Origin: Acidovorax sp. NB1
Lineage (GTDB): Bacteria; Pseudomonadota; Gammaproteobacteria; Burkholderiales; Burkholderiaceae_C
Direction: 5' to 3'
Length of the DNA stretch: 64,000 nt
NCBI RefSeq assembly: GCF_005405905.1
Contig: NZ_BJHU01000057.1
Span: forward strand, 62,001 to 126,000
Position numbers and translations under genes: made by a program. The notes below the pieces were generated by a model. That model saw nothing but the letters and a program-made list of their open reading frames with translations, did not search any database and was not told the DNA's origin. Shown here in pieces: positions 29,453 to 38,608 of the stretch (its first letter is position 1; each line of letters starts with the position of its first letter).

Positions 29453-30422
29453 ATTTCCTAAACCAGGTCCAGGGGCGGAACAAACGGTCACGCCCGACCA
29501 GTACCAGCACCACCAGGAACAAGCCCACCCAGAAGGTCCAGTACTGCGGTGTGATGGACGAGATCACGTCCTGCAGCAGCTTGAAACCGATGGCGCCCAG
29601 GATGCCGCCATACAGCCAGCCCACGCCGCCGATCACAAGAATCAGCATCACATCGGCCGAGCGGTGAAACTCGAACAGGTCGAGCGAGGCAAAGCCCGTG
29701 GTCTGCGTCAGCAGCGCGCCCGCAGCCCCGGCCAGCGCAGCGGCCAGCGTGTACACCTGTGCTAGCTTGGCCGTCACCGGGATGCCGATGGCCATGGCAC
29801 GCAGCCGGTTGTCGCGGATGGCCTTGAGCGTGGCCCCAAAGGGCGACTGCACGATGCGGCGGGCCAGCAGGAAGAACACCAGCAGCACGGTGAGCGAATA
29901 CCACGCAGCCGTGCGGCCATACAGGTCAAATTCGAACCGACCGAGCACCGGGCCCATCATCACGCCCTGCAGGCCGTCAGCACCGCCAGTCAGCCAGTCG
30001 AGCTTGTTGGCCAGCTCCAGCATCACCAGGCCCACGCCCAGCGTGACCATGAGGCGCGTGAGGTCGGTGCCGCGCATGATGGTGAACGAGGCCACCGCGC
30101 CCAGCACCGTGGCTGCCGCAATGCCCACGGCCAGACCCACCAGTGGGTCGGGCATCACATGCTTAGCAAACAGCGCGGCCGCGTAGCCGCCCAGGCCGAA
30201 GAAGGCCGCATGGCCCAGCGATACGATGCCGGTGTAGCCCAGGATCAGGTCCAGCGAAATCGCAAACAGCGCCACGATGGCGATCTCGTTGATGATGAGC
30301 GCATGGCTGGGCAGCGCGAGCGGCGCGGCAAAGGCCAGCAGCCACAGCACGGGCTCCCACCAGCGGAAGCGGCGCACGCGCAGCAAAGACTCTGTGGTGG
30401 AGGATGGGGTTGCGGGGTTCAT
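29451..30422 (-). CDS. livM: branched-chain-type ABC transporter permease LivM
   Basis: A 323-residue inner-membrane permease with about nine hydrophobic segments. LDLILGYTGIVSLGHAAFFGLGGYAAA is the LivM hallmark, and KAIRDNRLRAMAIGI is the cytoplasmic loop contacting the ATPases. It forms the translocation channel with LivH. Its gaps to livH and livG are filled by GC-rich repeats. Confidence 0.92.
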   Translation of the reverse strand: MNPATPSSTTESLLRVRRFRWWEPVLWLLAFAAPLALPSHALIINEIAIVALFAISLDLILGYTGIVSLGHAAFFGLGGYAAALFAKHVMPDPLVGLAVGIAAATVLGAVASFTIMRGTDLTRLMVTLGVGLVMLELANKLDWLTGGADGLQGVMMGPVLGRFEFDLYGRTAAWYSLTVLLVFFLLARRIVQSPFGATLKAIRDNRLRAMAIGIPVTAKLAQVYTLAAALAGAAGALLTQTTGFASLDLFEFHRSADVMLILVIGGVGWLYGGILGAIGFKLLQDVISSITPQYWTFWVGLFLVVLVLVGRDRLFRPWTWFRK

Positions 30423-30454
30423 TGTTCAGAATCCGACGAAGAGGGCGAATACGC

Positions 30455-30552
30455 CAGCGCACCCGTGGAACTGGCTTTGCCAGGCCACCGGGTGCGTCCC
30501 CCTCCCGCGCAGCGAGAGAGGGGTGAAGACGCGAAGCGGCTCAGGGGGTGCT
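30455..30552. repeat. GC-rich palindromic element between livH and livM
   Basis: GCACCCGTGGAACTGGCTTT with CCAGGCCACCGGGTGCGTCC forms an imperfect hairpin, followed by CTCCC...GCGAAGCGGCTCAGGGGGTG. The first 50 bases are nearly identical to 56220-56270, about 26 kb away. Confidence 0.75.
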
Positions 30553-30556
30553 TCAT

Positions 30557-31429
30557 CTATTTGCCCCCCTTGCGCACAAAGAGGCCCTGAGGGCGCCAGA
30601 TGAGGATCAGGATCATGAGGCTGTACACGATGAAGGCGCCCAGCTTGGGGATGTAGTACTTGCCGGCCACGTCGGCAATGCCGAGCAGCAACGCGGCCAG
30701 CAGCGGACCAGTGATGGACGAGGTGCCACCCACGGCCACCACGATCAAAAAGTAGATCATGAACTTGAGCGGAAAGCTCGGGTCCAGCCCCAGCACTTCA
30801 GCGCCCAGCGCGCCGCCCAGGCCCGCAAGGCCGGAGCCGAAAGCGAATGTGGACAAAAACACGATGTTCACGTTGATGCCCATGCCAGCGGCTACGCGCT
30901 GGTCGTCCACACTGGCACGCAAGCGGCTGCCGAAGCGGGTTTTGGTGAGCACATATTGCAGGCCCACGGTGAGCGCAGCGCACACCGCAATGATGAACAG
31001 GCGGTAGTGGCCCATGCCCAGCATGAGGGCGCCGCTGCCGATCTCAGTGCGGCCTTTGAGCCATTCGGGCAGCTGCATGATCTGCTGCGTGGAGCCCACA
31101 AAGTAGTCCACGCTGGCCACGGCCATGAACACCAAACCGATGGAGAACAGCACCTGGTCCAGGTGGGCCTTGTGGTACAGCGGGCGGTACAGCGTGCGCT
31201 CCAGCACGCCCCCCAGCAGCGCCGTGCCCACAAACGCGAGCGGCAGGCAGACCAGAAAGGGCACATCCAGCCGCTGCATCAGCAGCACCGTGATGTAGCC
31301 CCCCGCCATGGCAAAGGCCCCGTGCGCCAGGTTGATGAAGTTCATCAGCCCCATGGTCACGGCCAGGCCCACTGCCAGGATGAACAGCAACATGCCGTAG
31401 GCAACGCCGTCGAAAAGAATGGTCAGCAT
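30557..31429 (-). CDS. livH: branched-chain-type ABC transporter permease LivH
   Basis: A 290-residue permease. VAYGMLLFILAVGLAVTMGLMNFINLAHGAF is the LivH signature, followed by further membrane helices and the loop TRFGSRLRASVDDQRVAAGMGIN, which couples to the ATPases. Length is typical. It follows livK with a 206-base gap containing repeat sequence. Confidence 0.92.
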   Translation of the reverse strand: MLTILFDGVAYGMLLFILAVGLAVTMGLMNFINLAHGAFAMAGGYITVLLMQRLDVPFLVCLPLAFVGTALLGGVLERTLYRPLYHKAHLDQVLFSIGLVFMAVASVDYFVGSTQQIMQLPEWLKGRTEIGSGALMLGMGHYRLFIIAVCAALTVGLQYVLTKTRFGSRLRASVDDQRVAAGMGINVNIVFLSTFAFGSGLAGLGGALGAEVLGLDPSFPLKFMIYFLIVVAVGGTSSITGPLLAALLLGIADVAGKYYIPKLGAFIVYSLMILILIWRPQGLFVRKGGK

Positions 31430-31525
31430 GAAATCACTTCATTGAAGACAAAAAAGGGCCGCCGTATCGCGAAATGTATAGGCGCCATGGGCGGAGAAGA
31501 CTGTTGGATCAACGAACTCGCCTTG

Positions 31526-31628
31526 GCTTCGACAGGCTCAGCCCGAACGGGTGGAAAAACGCCCCCACCCGCAACCACTGGCGCGCCCCAGGCCAGTGCC
31601 GCCGTGCAAGGGCCGCCCCGCCGCAGGG
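31526..31628. repeat. Repeat fragments in the livK-livH spacer
   Basis: GCTTCGACAGGCTCAGCCCG (single arm of the hairpin at 22742) and, further on, GTGCAAGGGCCGCCCCGCCG, which matches the block at 29355. The 206-base spacer therefore consists largely of repeat debris. Confidence 0.6.
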
Positions 31629-31635
31629 GGGCTTC

Positions 31636-32820
31636 TTATTTCGTCTTTCCGGGGTCCTTGACGTCCTTGATCACGTCAAATTCCACGTTGTACAGCTGGC
31701 CGTTCACACGCTCCACCTTGCGCAGGTACACGTCCTGCACGATGTCGCGGGTCTGTGCATCGATGAACACCTTGCCGCGTGGGCTTTCGAAGATCTGGCC
31801 CTTCATGGCGGCCAGCAGGGCGTCACCGCCGCCGGCACCCTTGGTGGTCTTGAGCGCTTCGTAAATCACGCGCATGCCGTCGTAGCCGCCCACGGCCATG
31901 AAGTTGGGGCGCAGGCCCTTGTTGGCCTTCTCGAAAGCTTCCACAAACTTCTTGTTCATGGGCGAGGGGTGCGCAGCCGAGTAGTGGTGCGAGGTGACCA
32001 CGCCCAGCGCGCCGTCGCCCATGTCGTTCAGTTGATCGTCATCCGTCACGTCGCCGGTGCCGATGAGCTTGATGCCGGCCTTGTCCATGCCGCGCTCCAG
32101 GAACTGCTTCATCACCGCAGCGCCCGCACCCGAAGGCACAAAGACGAACAGCGCATCGGGCTTGGCGTCGCGCACCTTCTGCAGGAAGGGGGCGAAGTCG
32201 GGATTGCGCAGCGGCACGCGCAGCGATTCGGTCACCTGGCCGCCGTTGAAGGTGAGGCGCTGGTTGAAATACTTTTCTGCATCGATGCCGGGGCCGTAGT
32301 CGCTCACCAAGGTCACGACCTTCTTGATGCCGTTCTTGGGCGCCCAGTCGGCCAAGGCCACCGACACCTGCGGCAGCGTGAAACTGGTGCGCACCACATA
32401 GGGCGAGGCCTCGGTGATACTGGAGGTGGCGGCGGCCATCACCACCAAGGGCGTCTTGGACTGCGTAGCCAGGGGGGCTGTGGCCATGGCCGAGGGCGTG
32501 ATGCCCATGCCGGCCAGCACGTTGACTTTTTCGTTGACGACCAACTCCTGGGCCAGGCGGCGCGTCACGTCGGGCAGGCTGGTGTCGTCCTTGATGATGA
32601 GCTGCACCTTCTTGCCGGCCACGGTGTCGCCGTTCTGGGCCATGTACAGGCGCGCTGCGGCTTCGATCTGGCGGCCGGTGGTGGCTTGCTGGCCGGTCAT
32701 GGGCAGGACCAGGCCGATCTTGAACACATTGTCCTGCGCCACGGCGGGCAGCACGGCCAGGCCGGTGGAGAGCGCAATGGCGGCAGCGGCCGAGGCACGA
32801 AGAAGGTGGCGTTTTTGCAT
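31636..32820 (-). CDS. livK: ABC transporter substrate-binding protein (LivK type)
   Basis: A 394-residue periplasmic binding protein. The signal peptide ends at LPAVAQDN; FKIGLVLPMTGQQATTGRQI and the two Rossmann-like lobes (DDTSLPDVTRRLAQELV; LVSDYGPGIDAEKYFN) match the type I periplasmic-binding fold of HAAT systems. It begins the liv transcript. A TGTATACA palindrome 24 bases upstream links it to vanAB and pmd control, so an aromatic acid ligand is likely; that is inference. Confidence 0.9.
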   Translation of the reverse strand: MQKRHLLRASAAAAIALSTGLAVLPAVAQDNVFKIGLVLPMTGQQATTGRQIEAAARLYMAQNGDTVAGKKVQLIIKDDTSLPDVTRRLAQELVVNEKVNVLAGMGITPSAMATAPLATQSKTPLVVMAAATSSITEASPYVVRTSFTLPQVSVALADWAPKNGIKKVVTLVSDYGPGIDAEKYFNQRLTFNGGQVTESLRVPLRNPDFAPFLQKVRDAKPDALFVFVPSGAGAAVMKQFLERGMDKAGIKLIGTGDVTDDDQLNDMGDGALGVVTSHHYSAAHPSPMNKKFVEAFEKANKGLRPNFMAVGGYDGMRVIYEALKTTKGAGGGDALLAAMKGQIFESPRGKVFIDAQTRDIVQDVYLRKVERVNGQLYNVEFDVIKDVKDPGKTK

Positions 32821-32843
32821 CGTTGTCTCCTGTGGAAAGTCGT

Positions 32844-32857
32844 TGTATACAGAAAAT
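32844..32857. promoter_or_regulatory. TGTATACA palindrome upstream of livK
   Basis: TGTATACAGAAAAT. The 14 bases are identical to the site upstream of vanA at 33900-33913. It lies about 24 bases before the livK start. Confidence 0.6.
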
Positions 32858-32967
32858 GCTGGCGGGAGTTTGGCGTGGGGTCGGTTATTTCACAAGCGCA
32901 AATTCAAGCATTCAGGTATCACCAAATGCAATAACCCAACCCCATGCGCACCGGCGCGCGACCGCCG

Positions 32968-33744
32968 TTATGCCCGCTCGCGGATCAGCTGTACACCGGG
33001 CAAGCCCTGCACCTGCGACGCCTGCACCGCCGCCAGCAGGTTGCGCCGGGTGATGCGCGAGTGCTCGCGCAGGATGGCCTCGGCCCGCGCGCCTTCGCGC
33101 CGCTCGATGGCGTCCAGCGCCTGGCGGTGCTGGTCTTGTGCCACCACCAGCATGTCGCGTGCCTGGGCCGAATGGGTCTGCACCACCACAAACGCCGAGG
33201 GCGACGCAAACGGCAGGCCCTTGACGCGGTCCAGCTCGCGCGCCACCACGTCGCTGCCCACCATGCGGCTAAGCAGCAGGTGGAACCGCGCATTCAGCTC
33301 CACATAGCGCGAGAAACCCTCGTCATCCAGCGTGCGCGGGCTCAGCGTGTCGTCGATGGCGTCGAGGCAGGCGTGGGCCTCGGCCAGCAGCGCGGGGGCC
33401 ACGCCGCGCTCGGCCGCCAGACGGGCGGCCAAGCCTTCCATGGTGCCACGCAGCTCAATGGCGTCGGCCACATCGGTTTCAGAGAACGTGCGCACGGCGT
33501 AGCCACCGCCGGGCAGCCGGTGCAGCAGGCCCTCCTGCTCCAGCCGCATGAGTGCGGCACGGATGGGCGTGCGCGACACCCCCAGCTTCTCGACGAGGGT
33601 CAGTTCGGCAATGCGGGCACCGCCGGGCAGCTCGCCCGCCAGGATCATCTCGCGCAGGCGCAGCTGCGCCTTGACGGCCTGCGAGGCACCCGCCTCGGTG
33701 GCATCGGCCGACGGAGCAATGGTCAGGGGGTCGGGAAGATTCAT
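32968..33744 (-). CDS. GntR-family regulator with FCD domain
   Basis: A 258-residue regulator. The winged helix spans LREMILAGELPGGARIAELT and VEKLGVSRTPIRAALMRLEQ; the C-terminal all-helical FCD ligand-binding domain has the metal-binding pattern in ELNARFHLLLSRM and QDQHRQALDAIERR. VanR in other proteobacteria is of this family. It diverges from vanAB across 267 bases that contain three copies of the TGTATACA-type site, so it probably represses vanAB and itself, with vanillate as inducer. Confidence 0.88.
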   Translation of the reverse strand: MNLPDPLTIAPSADATEAGASQAVKAQLRLREMILAGELPGGARIAELTLVEKLGVSRTPIRAALMRLEQEGLLHRLPGGGYAVRTFSETDVADAIELRGTMEGLAARLAAERGVAPALLAEAHACLDAIDDTLSPRTLDDEGFSRYVELNARFHLLLSRMVGSDVVARELDRVKGLPFASPSAFVVVQTHSAQARDMLVVAQDQHRQALDAIERREGARAEAILREHSRITRRNLLAAVQASQVQGLPGVQLIRERA

Positions 33745-34011
33745 GGTGGCAAGGGGCTATGGCGGCTAGCGGGTGAAGTTCAGCCACCAGAATGTATACA
33801 TAAACCATTGCAGCATCCACCCCAAAGCATAGCGATCCATTACAAAACAACAGCTTACGAGATATACAAGATTGAAATAGCTGTTTTACACCTTTCTTAT
33901 GTATACAGAAAATCACCTTTTTCGCACAATCACGGCACCCAGCCAGCAAATTGCGAGCGGGCTGTATACCAAGCCCGCCACGACACCACCCACCCACGGA
34001 GAGAGACAACC
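33745..34011. promoter_or_regulatory. AT-rich divergent control region, GntR gene / vanA
   Basis: The stretch from about 33790 to 33930 is far more AT-rich than the rest of the window. It carries TGTATACA at 33793-33800 and 33900-33907, and TGTATACC at 33963-33970. The first is near the GntR start, the others upstream of vanA. GGAGAGAGACAACC at the right end is the vanA ribosome-binding site. Confidence 0.7.
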
Positions 34012-35064
34012 ATGTATCCCAAGAACGCCTGGTACGTAGCCTGCACGCCCGACGAGATCGCCGAGAAGCCCCTGGGCCGCACCATCTGCGGCGAGAAGAT
34101 CGTGTTCTACCGCCCTGCGCCCGACCAGGTCGCGGCGCTGGACGACTTCTGCCCCCACCGGGGCGCCCCGCTGTCGCTGGGCACGGTGTGCGAGGGCCAC
34201 CTGCAGTGCGGCTACCACGGCCTGCGGGTGGAATGCACGGGCAAGTCCGTCTCCATGCCCGGACAGCGCGTGCAGGGTTTTCCCAAGGCGCGCAGCTTTC
34301 CGGTGGTGGAACGCTACGGCTTCATCTGGGTGTGGCCGGGCGATGCCGACAAGGCCGACCCCGCCACCATCCACCACCTGCCCTGGGCCGACAACCCCGA
34401 GTGGGCTTATGGCGGCGGGCTGTACCACATTGCCTGCGATTACCGCCTGATGATCGACAACCTGATGGACCTGACGCACGAGACCTACGTGCACTCCACC
34501 AGCATCGGGCAAAAGGAAATCGACGAGGTGCCCTGCAAGACGCGCGTGGAGGGCGACGAGGTCATCACCAGCCGCTTCATGGAAGGCATCCAGCCGCCGC
34601 CCTTCTGGCAGATGGCGCTGCGCATGAACGGCCTGCCCGACGACCAGCCGGTGGACCGCTGGCAGATCTGCCACTTCACGCCGCCCAGCCATGTGCTGAT
34701 CGAGGTGGGCGTGGCGCTGGCAGGCCACGGCGGCTACAACGCCTCGGCCGACAAGAAGGCATCCAGCATCGTGGTGGACTTCATCACGCCCGAGACGGAA
34801 ACATCCATTCACTACTTCTGGGGCATGGCGCGCAACTTCAAGCCGCAGGACCCATCGCTCACCACCCAGATCCGCGAAGGCCAGGGCAAAATTTTTGCCG
34901 AGGACCAGGACATGCTGGAACAGCAGCAACAAAACCTGTTGCGCTACCCCGACCGCAAGCTGCTCATGCTCAACATCGACGCGGGCGGCGTGCAGTCGCG
35001 CAAGGTATTGGACCGCATCCTGGCGGCCGAACAGGCCCCTGCAGCCCAGGCGGTGGCCGCATGA
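34012..35064 (+). CDS. vanA: vanillate O-demethylase oxygenase subunit
   Basis: Terminal oxygenase that removes the methyl group of vanillate, giving protocatechuate and formaldehyde. The 350-residue protein has a Rieske centre with Cys47, His49, Cys66 and His69 (CPHRG and CGYHG), and a mononuclear iron site with His156 and His161 in NLMDLTHETYVHST. MYPKNAWYVACTPDEIAEKPLGR at the start is typical of VanA. The stop overlaps the vanB start by four bases. The product feeds the pmd pathway encoded on the other side of the liv genes. Confidence 0.93.
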   Translation: MYPKNAWYVACTPDEIAEKPLGRTICGEKIVFYRPAPDQVAALDDFCPHRGAPLSLGTVCEGHLQCGYHGLRVECTGKSVSMPGQRVQGFPKARSFPVVERYGFIWVWPGDADKADPATIHHLPWADNPEWAYGGGLYHIACDYRLMIDNLMDLTHETYVHSTSIGQKEIDEVPCKTRVEGDEVITSRFMEGIQPPPFWQMALRMNGLPDDQPVDRWQICHFTPPSHVLIEVGVALAGHGGYNASADKKASSIVVDFITPETETSIHYFWGMARNFKPQDPSLTTQIREGQGKIFAEDQDMLEQQQQNLLRYPDRKLLMLNIDAGGVQSRKVLDRILAAEQAPAAQAVAA

Positions 35065-36026
35065 CCGCACAGGAAACCCTGCAGGTCCGCGTCGTCCAGA
35101 AGCGGACCGAGGCCGAAGGCATCGCCAGCTTTGAGCTGGCACGCGTGGATGGCGCCGCGCTGCCCCCGTTCAGCGCGGGCTCGCACATCGACGTGCACCT
35201 GCCCGGCGGGCTGACCCGGCAATACTCGCTGTGCAGTGCCTCGCACGAGTCGCACCGCTACCGCATCGCCGTGCTGCGCGACGCGGCATCGCGCGGCGGC
35301 TCGGTGGCCATGCACGACAGCGTGCACGAGGGCGATGTGATCACCATCAGCACACCCCGCAACCACTTTGCGCTGCACCCCGCGCAGCGCACCGTGTTGC
35401 TGGCGGGGGGCATCGGTGTGACGCCCCTCTTGTGCATGGCCGACCGGCTGGCCCGCACAGGCGCCGACTTTGCGCTGCACTACTGCACCCGTTCGGTGGA
35501 GCGCACTGCGTTTACCAGCGAGATCGCGGCATCGGCCATGGGCCCCCATGTGCACTTCCACTTCGACACAGGCGCGCCCGAGCAGAAGCTGGACCTGGCC
35601 GCCGTGCTGGCCGCACCCGGGGCGGACAAGCGCCTGTATGTGTGTGGCCCGGCGGGCTTCATCGACCATGTGGTGGTCACCGCCAAGGCCATGGGCTGGG
35701 CGCCGGACAACATCCACCTCGAATACTTTGGCGCCCCGGCGCAGGACACCTCGGGCGACCAGGGCTTTGAAGTGCGCATTGCCAGCACCGGCAAGGTCTA
35801 CCCGATTGCAGCCGACGTGTCGGTGGTGGAGGCGCTGCGCAAAGAGGGCATCGACATCCTCACGTCCTGCGAGCAAGGCGTGTGTGGCACCTGCCTCACG
35901 CGCGTGCTGGAGGGCGAGGTGGACCACCGCGACATGTACCTGACGGACGAGGAAAAAGCCGCCAACGAGCAGTTCATGCCCTGCTGCTCGCGCGCGCGCA
36001 GCAAGCTGCTGGTGCTGGATCTGTGA
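35061..36026 (+). CDS. vanB: vanillate O-demethylase reductase subunit
   Basis: Passes electrons from NADH to VanA. The 321-residue protein has an FMN-binding part (RQYSLCS), an NAD-binding part (LLAGGIGVTPLLCMADRL) and a C-terminal plant-type 2Fe-2S ferredoxin domain (CEQGVCGTCLTRVL ... FMPCCSRA). The ATG overlaps the vanA TGA. A strong hairpin terminator follows. Confidence 0.93.
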   Translation: MTAQETLQVRVVQKRTEAEGIASFELARVDGAALPPFSAGSHIDVHLPGGLTRQYSLCSASHESHRYRIAVLRDAASRGGSVAMHDSVHEGDVITISTPRNHFALHPAQRTVLLAGGIGVTPLLCMADRLARTGADFALHYCTRSVERTAFTSEIAASAMGPHVHFHFDTGAPEQKLDLAAVLAAPGADKRLYVCGPAGFIDHVVVTAKAMGWAPDNIHLEYFGAPAQDTSGDQGFEVRIASTGKVYPIAADVSVVEALRKEGIDILTSCEQGVCGTCLTRVLEGEVDHRDMYLTDEEKAANEQFMPCCSRARSKLLVLDL

Positions 36027-36038
36027 GTGGCCCAAGCA

Positions 36039-36074
36039 AAAAGGCGCTGCAACCGTGGGTTGCAGCGCCTTTTC
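36039..36074. terminator. Bidirectional hairpin terminator between vanB and hpf
   Basis: AAAAGGCGCTGCAACC and GGTTGCAGCGCCTTTT pair perfectly over 16 bases with a three-base loop, with A- and T-runs on the two sides, so it can stop transcription from both convergent genes. Confidence 0.9.
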
Positions 36075-36081
36075 TTTCAAC

Positions 36082-36140
36082 GCTATTAAATCAATAGCTA
36101 TCAGCGCTTATCCATCGCGCGCAAAAGCCCTTTTTTAATC
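36082..36140 (+). repeat. Dispersed AT-rich repeat, copy between vanB and hpf
   Basis: AAATCAATAGCTATCAGCGC, then TTATCCATCGCGCGCAAAAGCCCTTTTTT. Same family as at 17575 and 21921. It lies between convergent genes, right after the hairpin terminator. Confidence 0.75.
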
Positions 36141-36145
36141 AAATT

Positions 36146-36496
36146 TCACTCCTCCACAGCCACCCGGATGGTCTCGCGGCCGTTGCGGTCCTTCACGCGG
36201 CCCAGGTCGGCGTCCAGCGCGCGGGCCAGTTTGTCGGCTGCGCCGATGAAGGCGTTGGCCATCTTGTCGGCCTCGTCGGTCACGGTGACGGGCTGGCGGC
36301 CGGTGACGCGCGCCTCGATGCGGCAGCGCTTGTCATTGGCGCCCGACTTGCCCGCGTCCAGGTCGCTCAGGAACACTTCCAGCCGCGTCACATGGTCCTG
36401 AAAACGCGACAGCCGGCTCTTGCATTCGTCCGTGATCCAGCGGGCCAGTGATTCGCCGCCGTGGATGTGGTCGTCGGTGTTGACTTGTACTTGCAT
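36146..36496 (-). CDS. HPF/RaiA-type ribosome-associated protein
   Basis: A 116-residue protein of the ribosome hibernation factor type: MQVQVNTDDHIHGGESLARW, FQDHVTRLEVFLSDL, and a basic helix ADKLARALDADLGR. It resembles short HPF/YfiA proteins that bind the 30S decoding site and cause dimerisation or inactivation in stationary phase. This version is annotated in related genomes as HPF/RaiA family; direct ribosome binding is inferred. The frame is open 26 codons upstream, but AAGGACC before MQVQVN decides this start. Confidence 0.8.
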   Translation of the reverse strand: MQVQVNTDDHIHGGESLARWITDECKSRLSRFQDHVTRLEVFLSDLDAGKSGANDKRCRIEARVTGRQPVTVTDEADKMANAFIGAADKLARALDADLGRVKDRNGRETIRVAVEE

Positions 36497-36595
36497 GGCG
36501 AGGGTCCTTCCTGATGAAGTTGCGAAGGCCCCATCATGGCACCGGCGTCCATACCCCCGGTAAACACATGTCAAAGGATGTTGGATTCGTTCGCC

Positions 36596-38608
36596 CTACA
36601 ACTTGTCGAGCGCCACGGCAGGGAACCAGGGCGCATCGGCGGGGAGCGCCCGGGCCTCGGCCACACGCTCGCGCAGCCGGGTGGCGGCCAGGTCGCCGGG
36701 CAGCCGCTCCAGCACCCGCGCCAGCTGCGCCTCGGCGCCGGGCCAGTCGCGCGCATGGAAGGCCGCCAGCGCGGCGCTGCTGGCCTCGCGCACCGTGGCG
36801 TCGTCGCAGGGCGTGAACACACGCACGGGCTCGGTCTTGCCCTTGACGATCACATCGTCCAGCGCACGCAGCGCCACCGTGGGCGGCAGCTGCGCCGCCG
36901 TGGCGGCCGACAGCAAAATGCCGGTGCCAAACGCCTTGTTGGCGCCCTCCAGCCGTGCAGCCAGGTTCACCGCGTCGCCAATCGCGGTGTACGAAAAGCG
37001 CTGCTCCGAGCCCACGTTGCCCACCACCACGCGCCCCGTGTGCAGACCAATGCGCATGTGGATGGGCGGCAGCCCGCGCGCAGCCAGGCCGGCCACCAGC
37101 GCCTGCATGGCCTGCTGCATGGCGACGGCGGCGGCCACGGCGTGTTCGGCATGCTGCGGGTCGTCCAGCGGCGCCCCCCAGAAGGCCATCACCGCGTCGC
37201 CGATGAACTTGTCCAGGGTGCCGCCTGTGGCGTGCACGATGGGCGTCATCGCGTTGAAGTAGGCGGTGAGCACTTCCACCGTCTGGTCGGCGCTGAGCTG
37301 CTCGGACAGCGTGGTGAAGCTGGCCAGGTCGGTGAACATGAGCGTGACCTCGCGCGACTCGCCACCCAGGCGCATCAGCTCGGGGTGCGCAATGAGGCGC
37401 TCCACCACAGCGGGTGGCACATACTGCGCAAACATGGCCCGCGTCTGGCGCGCGCGCTGGCGCACGGCGGCATAGCCCGCCAGCGCCGCCGCACCGTAGA
37501 TGGCCACCGCTGCGGCCGCTGGCAACAGCGGCGGCCACCACAGCTGAAACCGCGCAAACAGCCACCACGAACCCAGCGCGATGGCCACCACCAGCGCGGC
37601 CGCCAGCGCCGCCGCACCGGCCAGGGGCAGCCTGCGGTTGCCCCACAGCAGCACGGGCAGCACAAGCAGCACAAGGGCCAGCGTCCAGCCCTCGTGCACG
37701 CTGCGCAGCCCCCCGCCCGTGAGGTAGTTGTCCACCAGCGTGGCCTGCAGTTCCACACCCGGGAACAGGCGCTCGCCGCCCGCCGTGCCAAACGGCGAGT
37801 TGAACAAGTCAGCCTGCCGCCGCGTCAGCTCGGTGGCCGTGCGCGTTGAGCGCCCCACCAGCACGATCTTGTTCTTGAAAAAGCCCGCGGGCAGCAGCCC
37901 CGGCTCCAGCGCCTGGTAGTACGAGCGGGTGTCGAAGGTGCCGCGCGCGCCCCGGTAGCCAATCCAGTCGAAGTGGCGCAGCGCGGGCCGCTGCTGGCCG
38001 CGCGCCTCGGCCGCACGCTGGGCCAGCCGCAGCGCAAAACTCTCGCGCGCCACCGGGGCCCGGCGCACCACGAAGTCGTCATCCGGCTCCACCCCGGCAT
38101 CGCCCGCGTCGGCGCCCGCTTCCAGAAACCGCTGCAGCGGCAGCACATCGAGCCAGAGCGCGGCGTTGCTGCTGTCGATCTTTTCACGCTCGGCGGCCAG
38201 CACCACCGGGCCCGCCAGGGCAATGGCGCTGTCCAGGGCCGCGTCTTCGGCCTCGGTGGAGGGCTCGGCAAACACCACATCGAACCCCACGGCAGCAGCG
38301 CCGTCGGCATGCAGGCGCTGCAGCAGCGCCGCGTGCACGCTGCGCGGAAAAGGCCAGGTCTGCTGCAGCTCCTGGAAGGTGGGCTCGTCAATCGCCAGGA
38401 TCACCACCGGCAGCGTGCTGCGCTGCGGCGCCGCCAGGGCGGTAAGCACGTCAAAGGTCTTGAACTCCAGCGCATGCCAGGTGCGCGTGAACGTGGCGGC
38501 GCCCACCAGCAGCAGCGCGAGCAGGCAGGCCGCCAGGGGCCACCACGGCTGGCTGCGCCAGGTAGCGGGCGATGCCCGGTCAGAAGCGGTAGCGGGCGTC
38601 CAGGACAT
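36596..38608 (-). CDS. CHASE2-domain adenylate cyclase
   Basis: A 670-residue inner-membrane class III cyclase. One N-terminal membrane helix (about 24-40), an extracytoplasmic CHASE2 sensor domain (about 45-305: VVILAIDEPTFQELQ, WPFPRSVHAALLQRL, GFFKNKIVLVG), three helices (about 308-385), then the catalytic domain. Metal-binding Asp427 (MFTDLASFT) and Asp471 (FIGDAVMAFWG), the adenine-selecting Lys467 and Asp545, Asn548 and transition-state Arg552 (GDAVNLAARLEG) are all present, so it should be an active adenylate cyclase. A short helical tail follows. It overlaps the FecR-TPR-barrel gene by 29 bases. The sensed signal is unknown. Confidence 0.88.
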   Translation of the reverse strand: MSWTPATASDRASPATWRSQPWWPLAACLLALLLVGAATFTRTWHALEFKTFDVLTALAAPQRSTLPVVILAIDEPTFQELQQTWPFPRSVHAALLQRLHADGAAAVGFDVVFAEPSTEAEDAALDSAIALAGPVVLAAEREKIDSSNAALWLDVLPLQRFLEAGADAGDAGVEPDDDFVVRRAPVARESFALRLAQRAAEARGQQRPALRHFDWIGYRGARGTFDTRSYYQALEPGLLPAGFFKNKIVLVGRSTRTATELTRRQADLFNSPFGTAGGERLFPGVELQATLVDNYLTGGGLRSVHEGWTLALVLLVLPVLLWGNRRLPLAGAAALAAALVVAIALGSWWLFARFQLWWPPLLPAAAAVAIYGAAALAGYAAVRQRARQTRAMFAQYVPPAVVERLIAHPELMRLGGESREVTLMFTDLASFTTLSEQLSADQTVEVLTAYFNAMTPIVHATGGTLDKFIGDAVMAFWGAPLDDPQHAEHAVAAAVAMQQAMQALVAGLAARGLPPIHMRIGLHTGRVVVGNVGSEQRFSYTAIGDAVNLAARLEGANKAFGTGILLSAATAAQLPPTVALRALDDVIVKGKTEPVRVFTPCDDATVREASSAALAAFHARDWPGAEAQLARVLERLPGDLAATRLRERVAEARALPADAPWFPAVALDKL

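Noticed and set aside
24621..33970. GTATAC hits as statistically rare in themselves
   Set aside because: A six-base word of this composition is expected a few times in 64 kb. The interest lies in the eight-base exact form, its promoter positions and the 14-base identity, not in the count.
33745..34011. Riboswitch or attenuator upstream of vanA
   Set aside because: The region is AT-rich with operator-like palindromes but no stable hairpin-plus-T-run structure.
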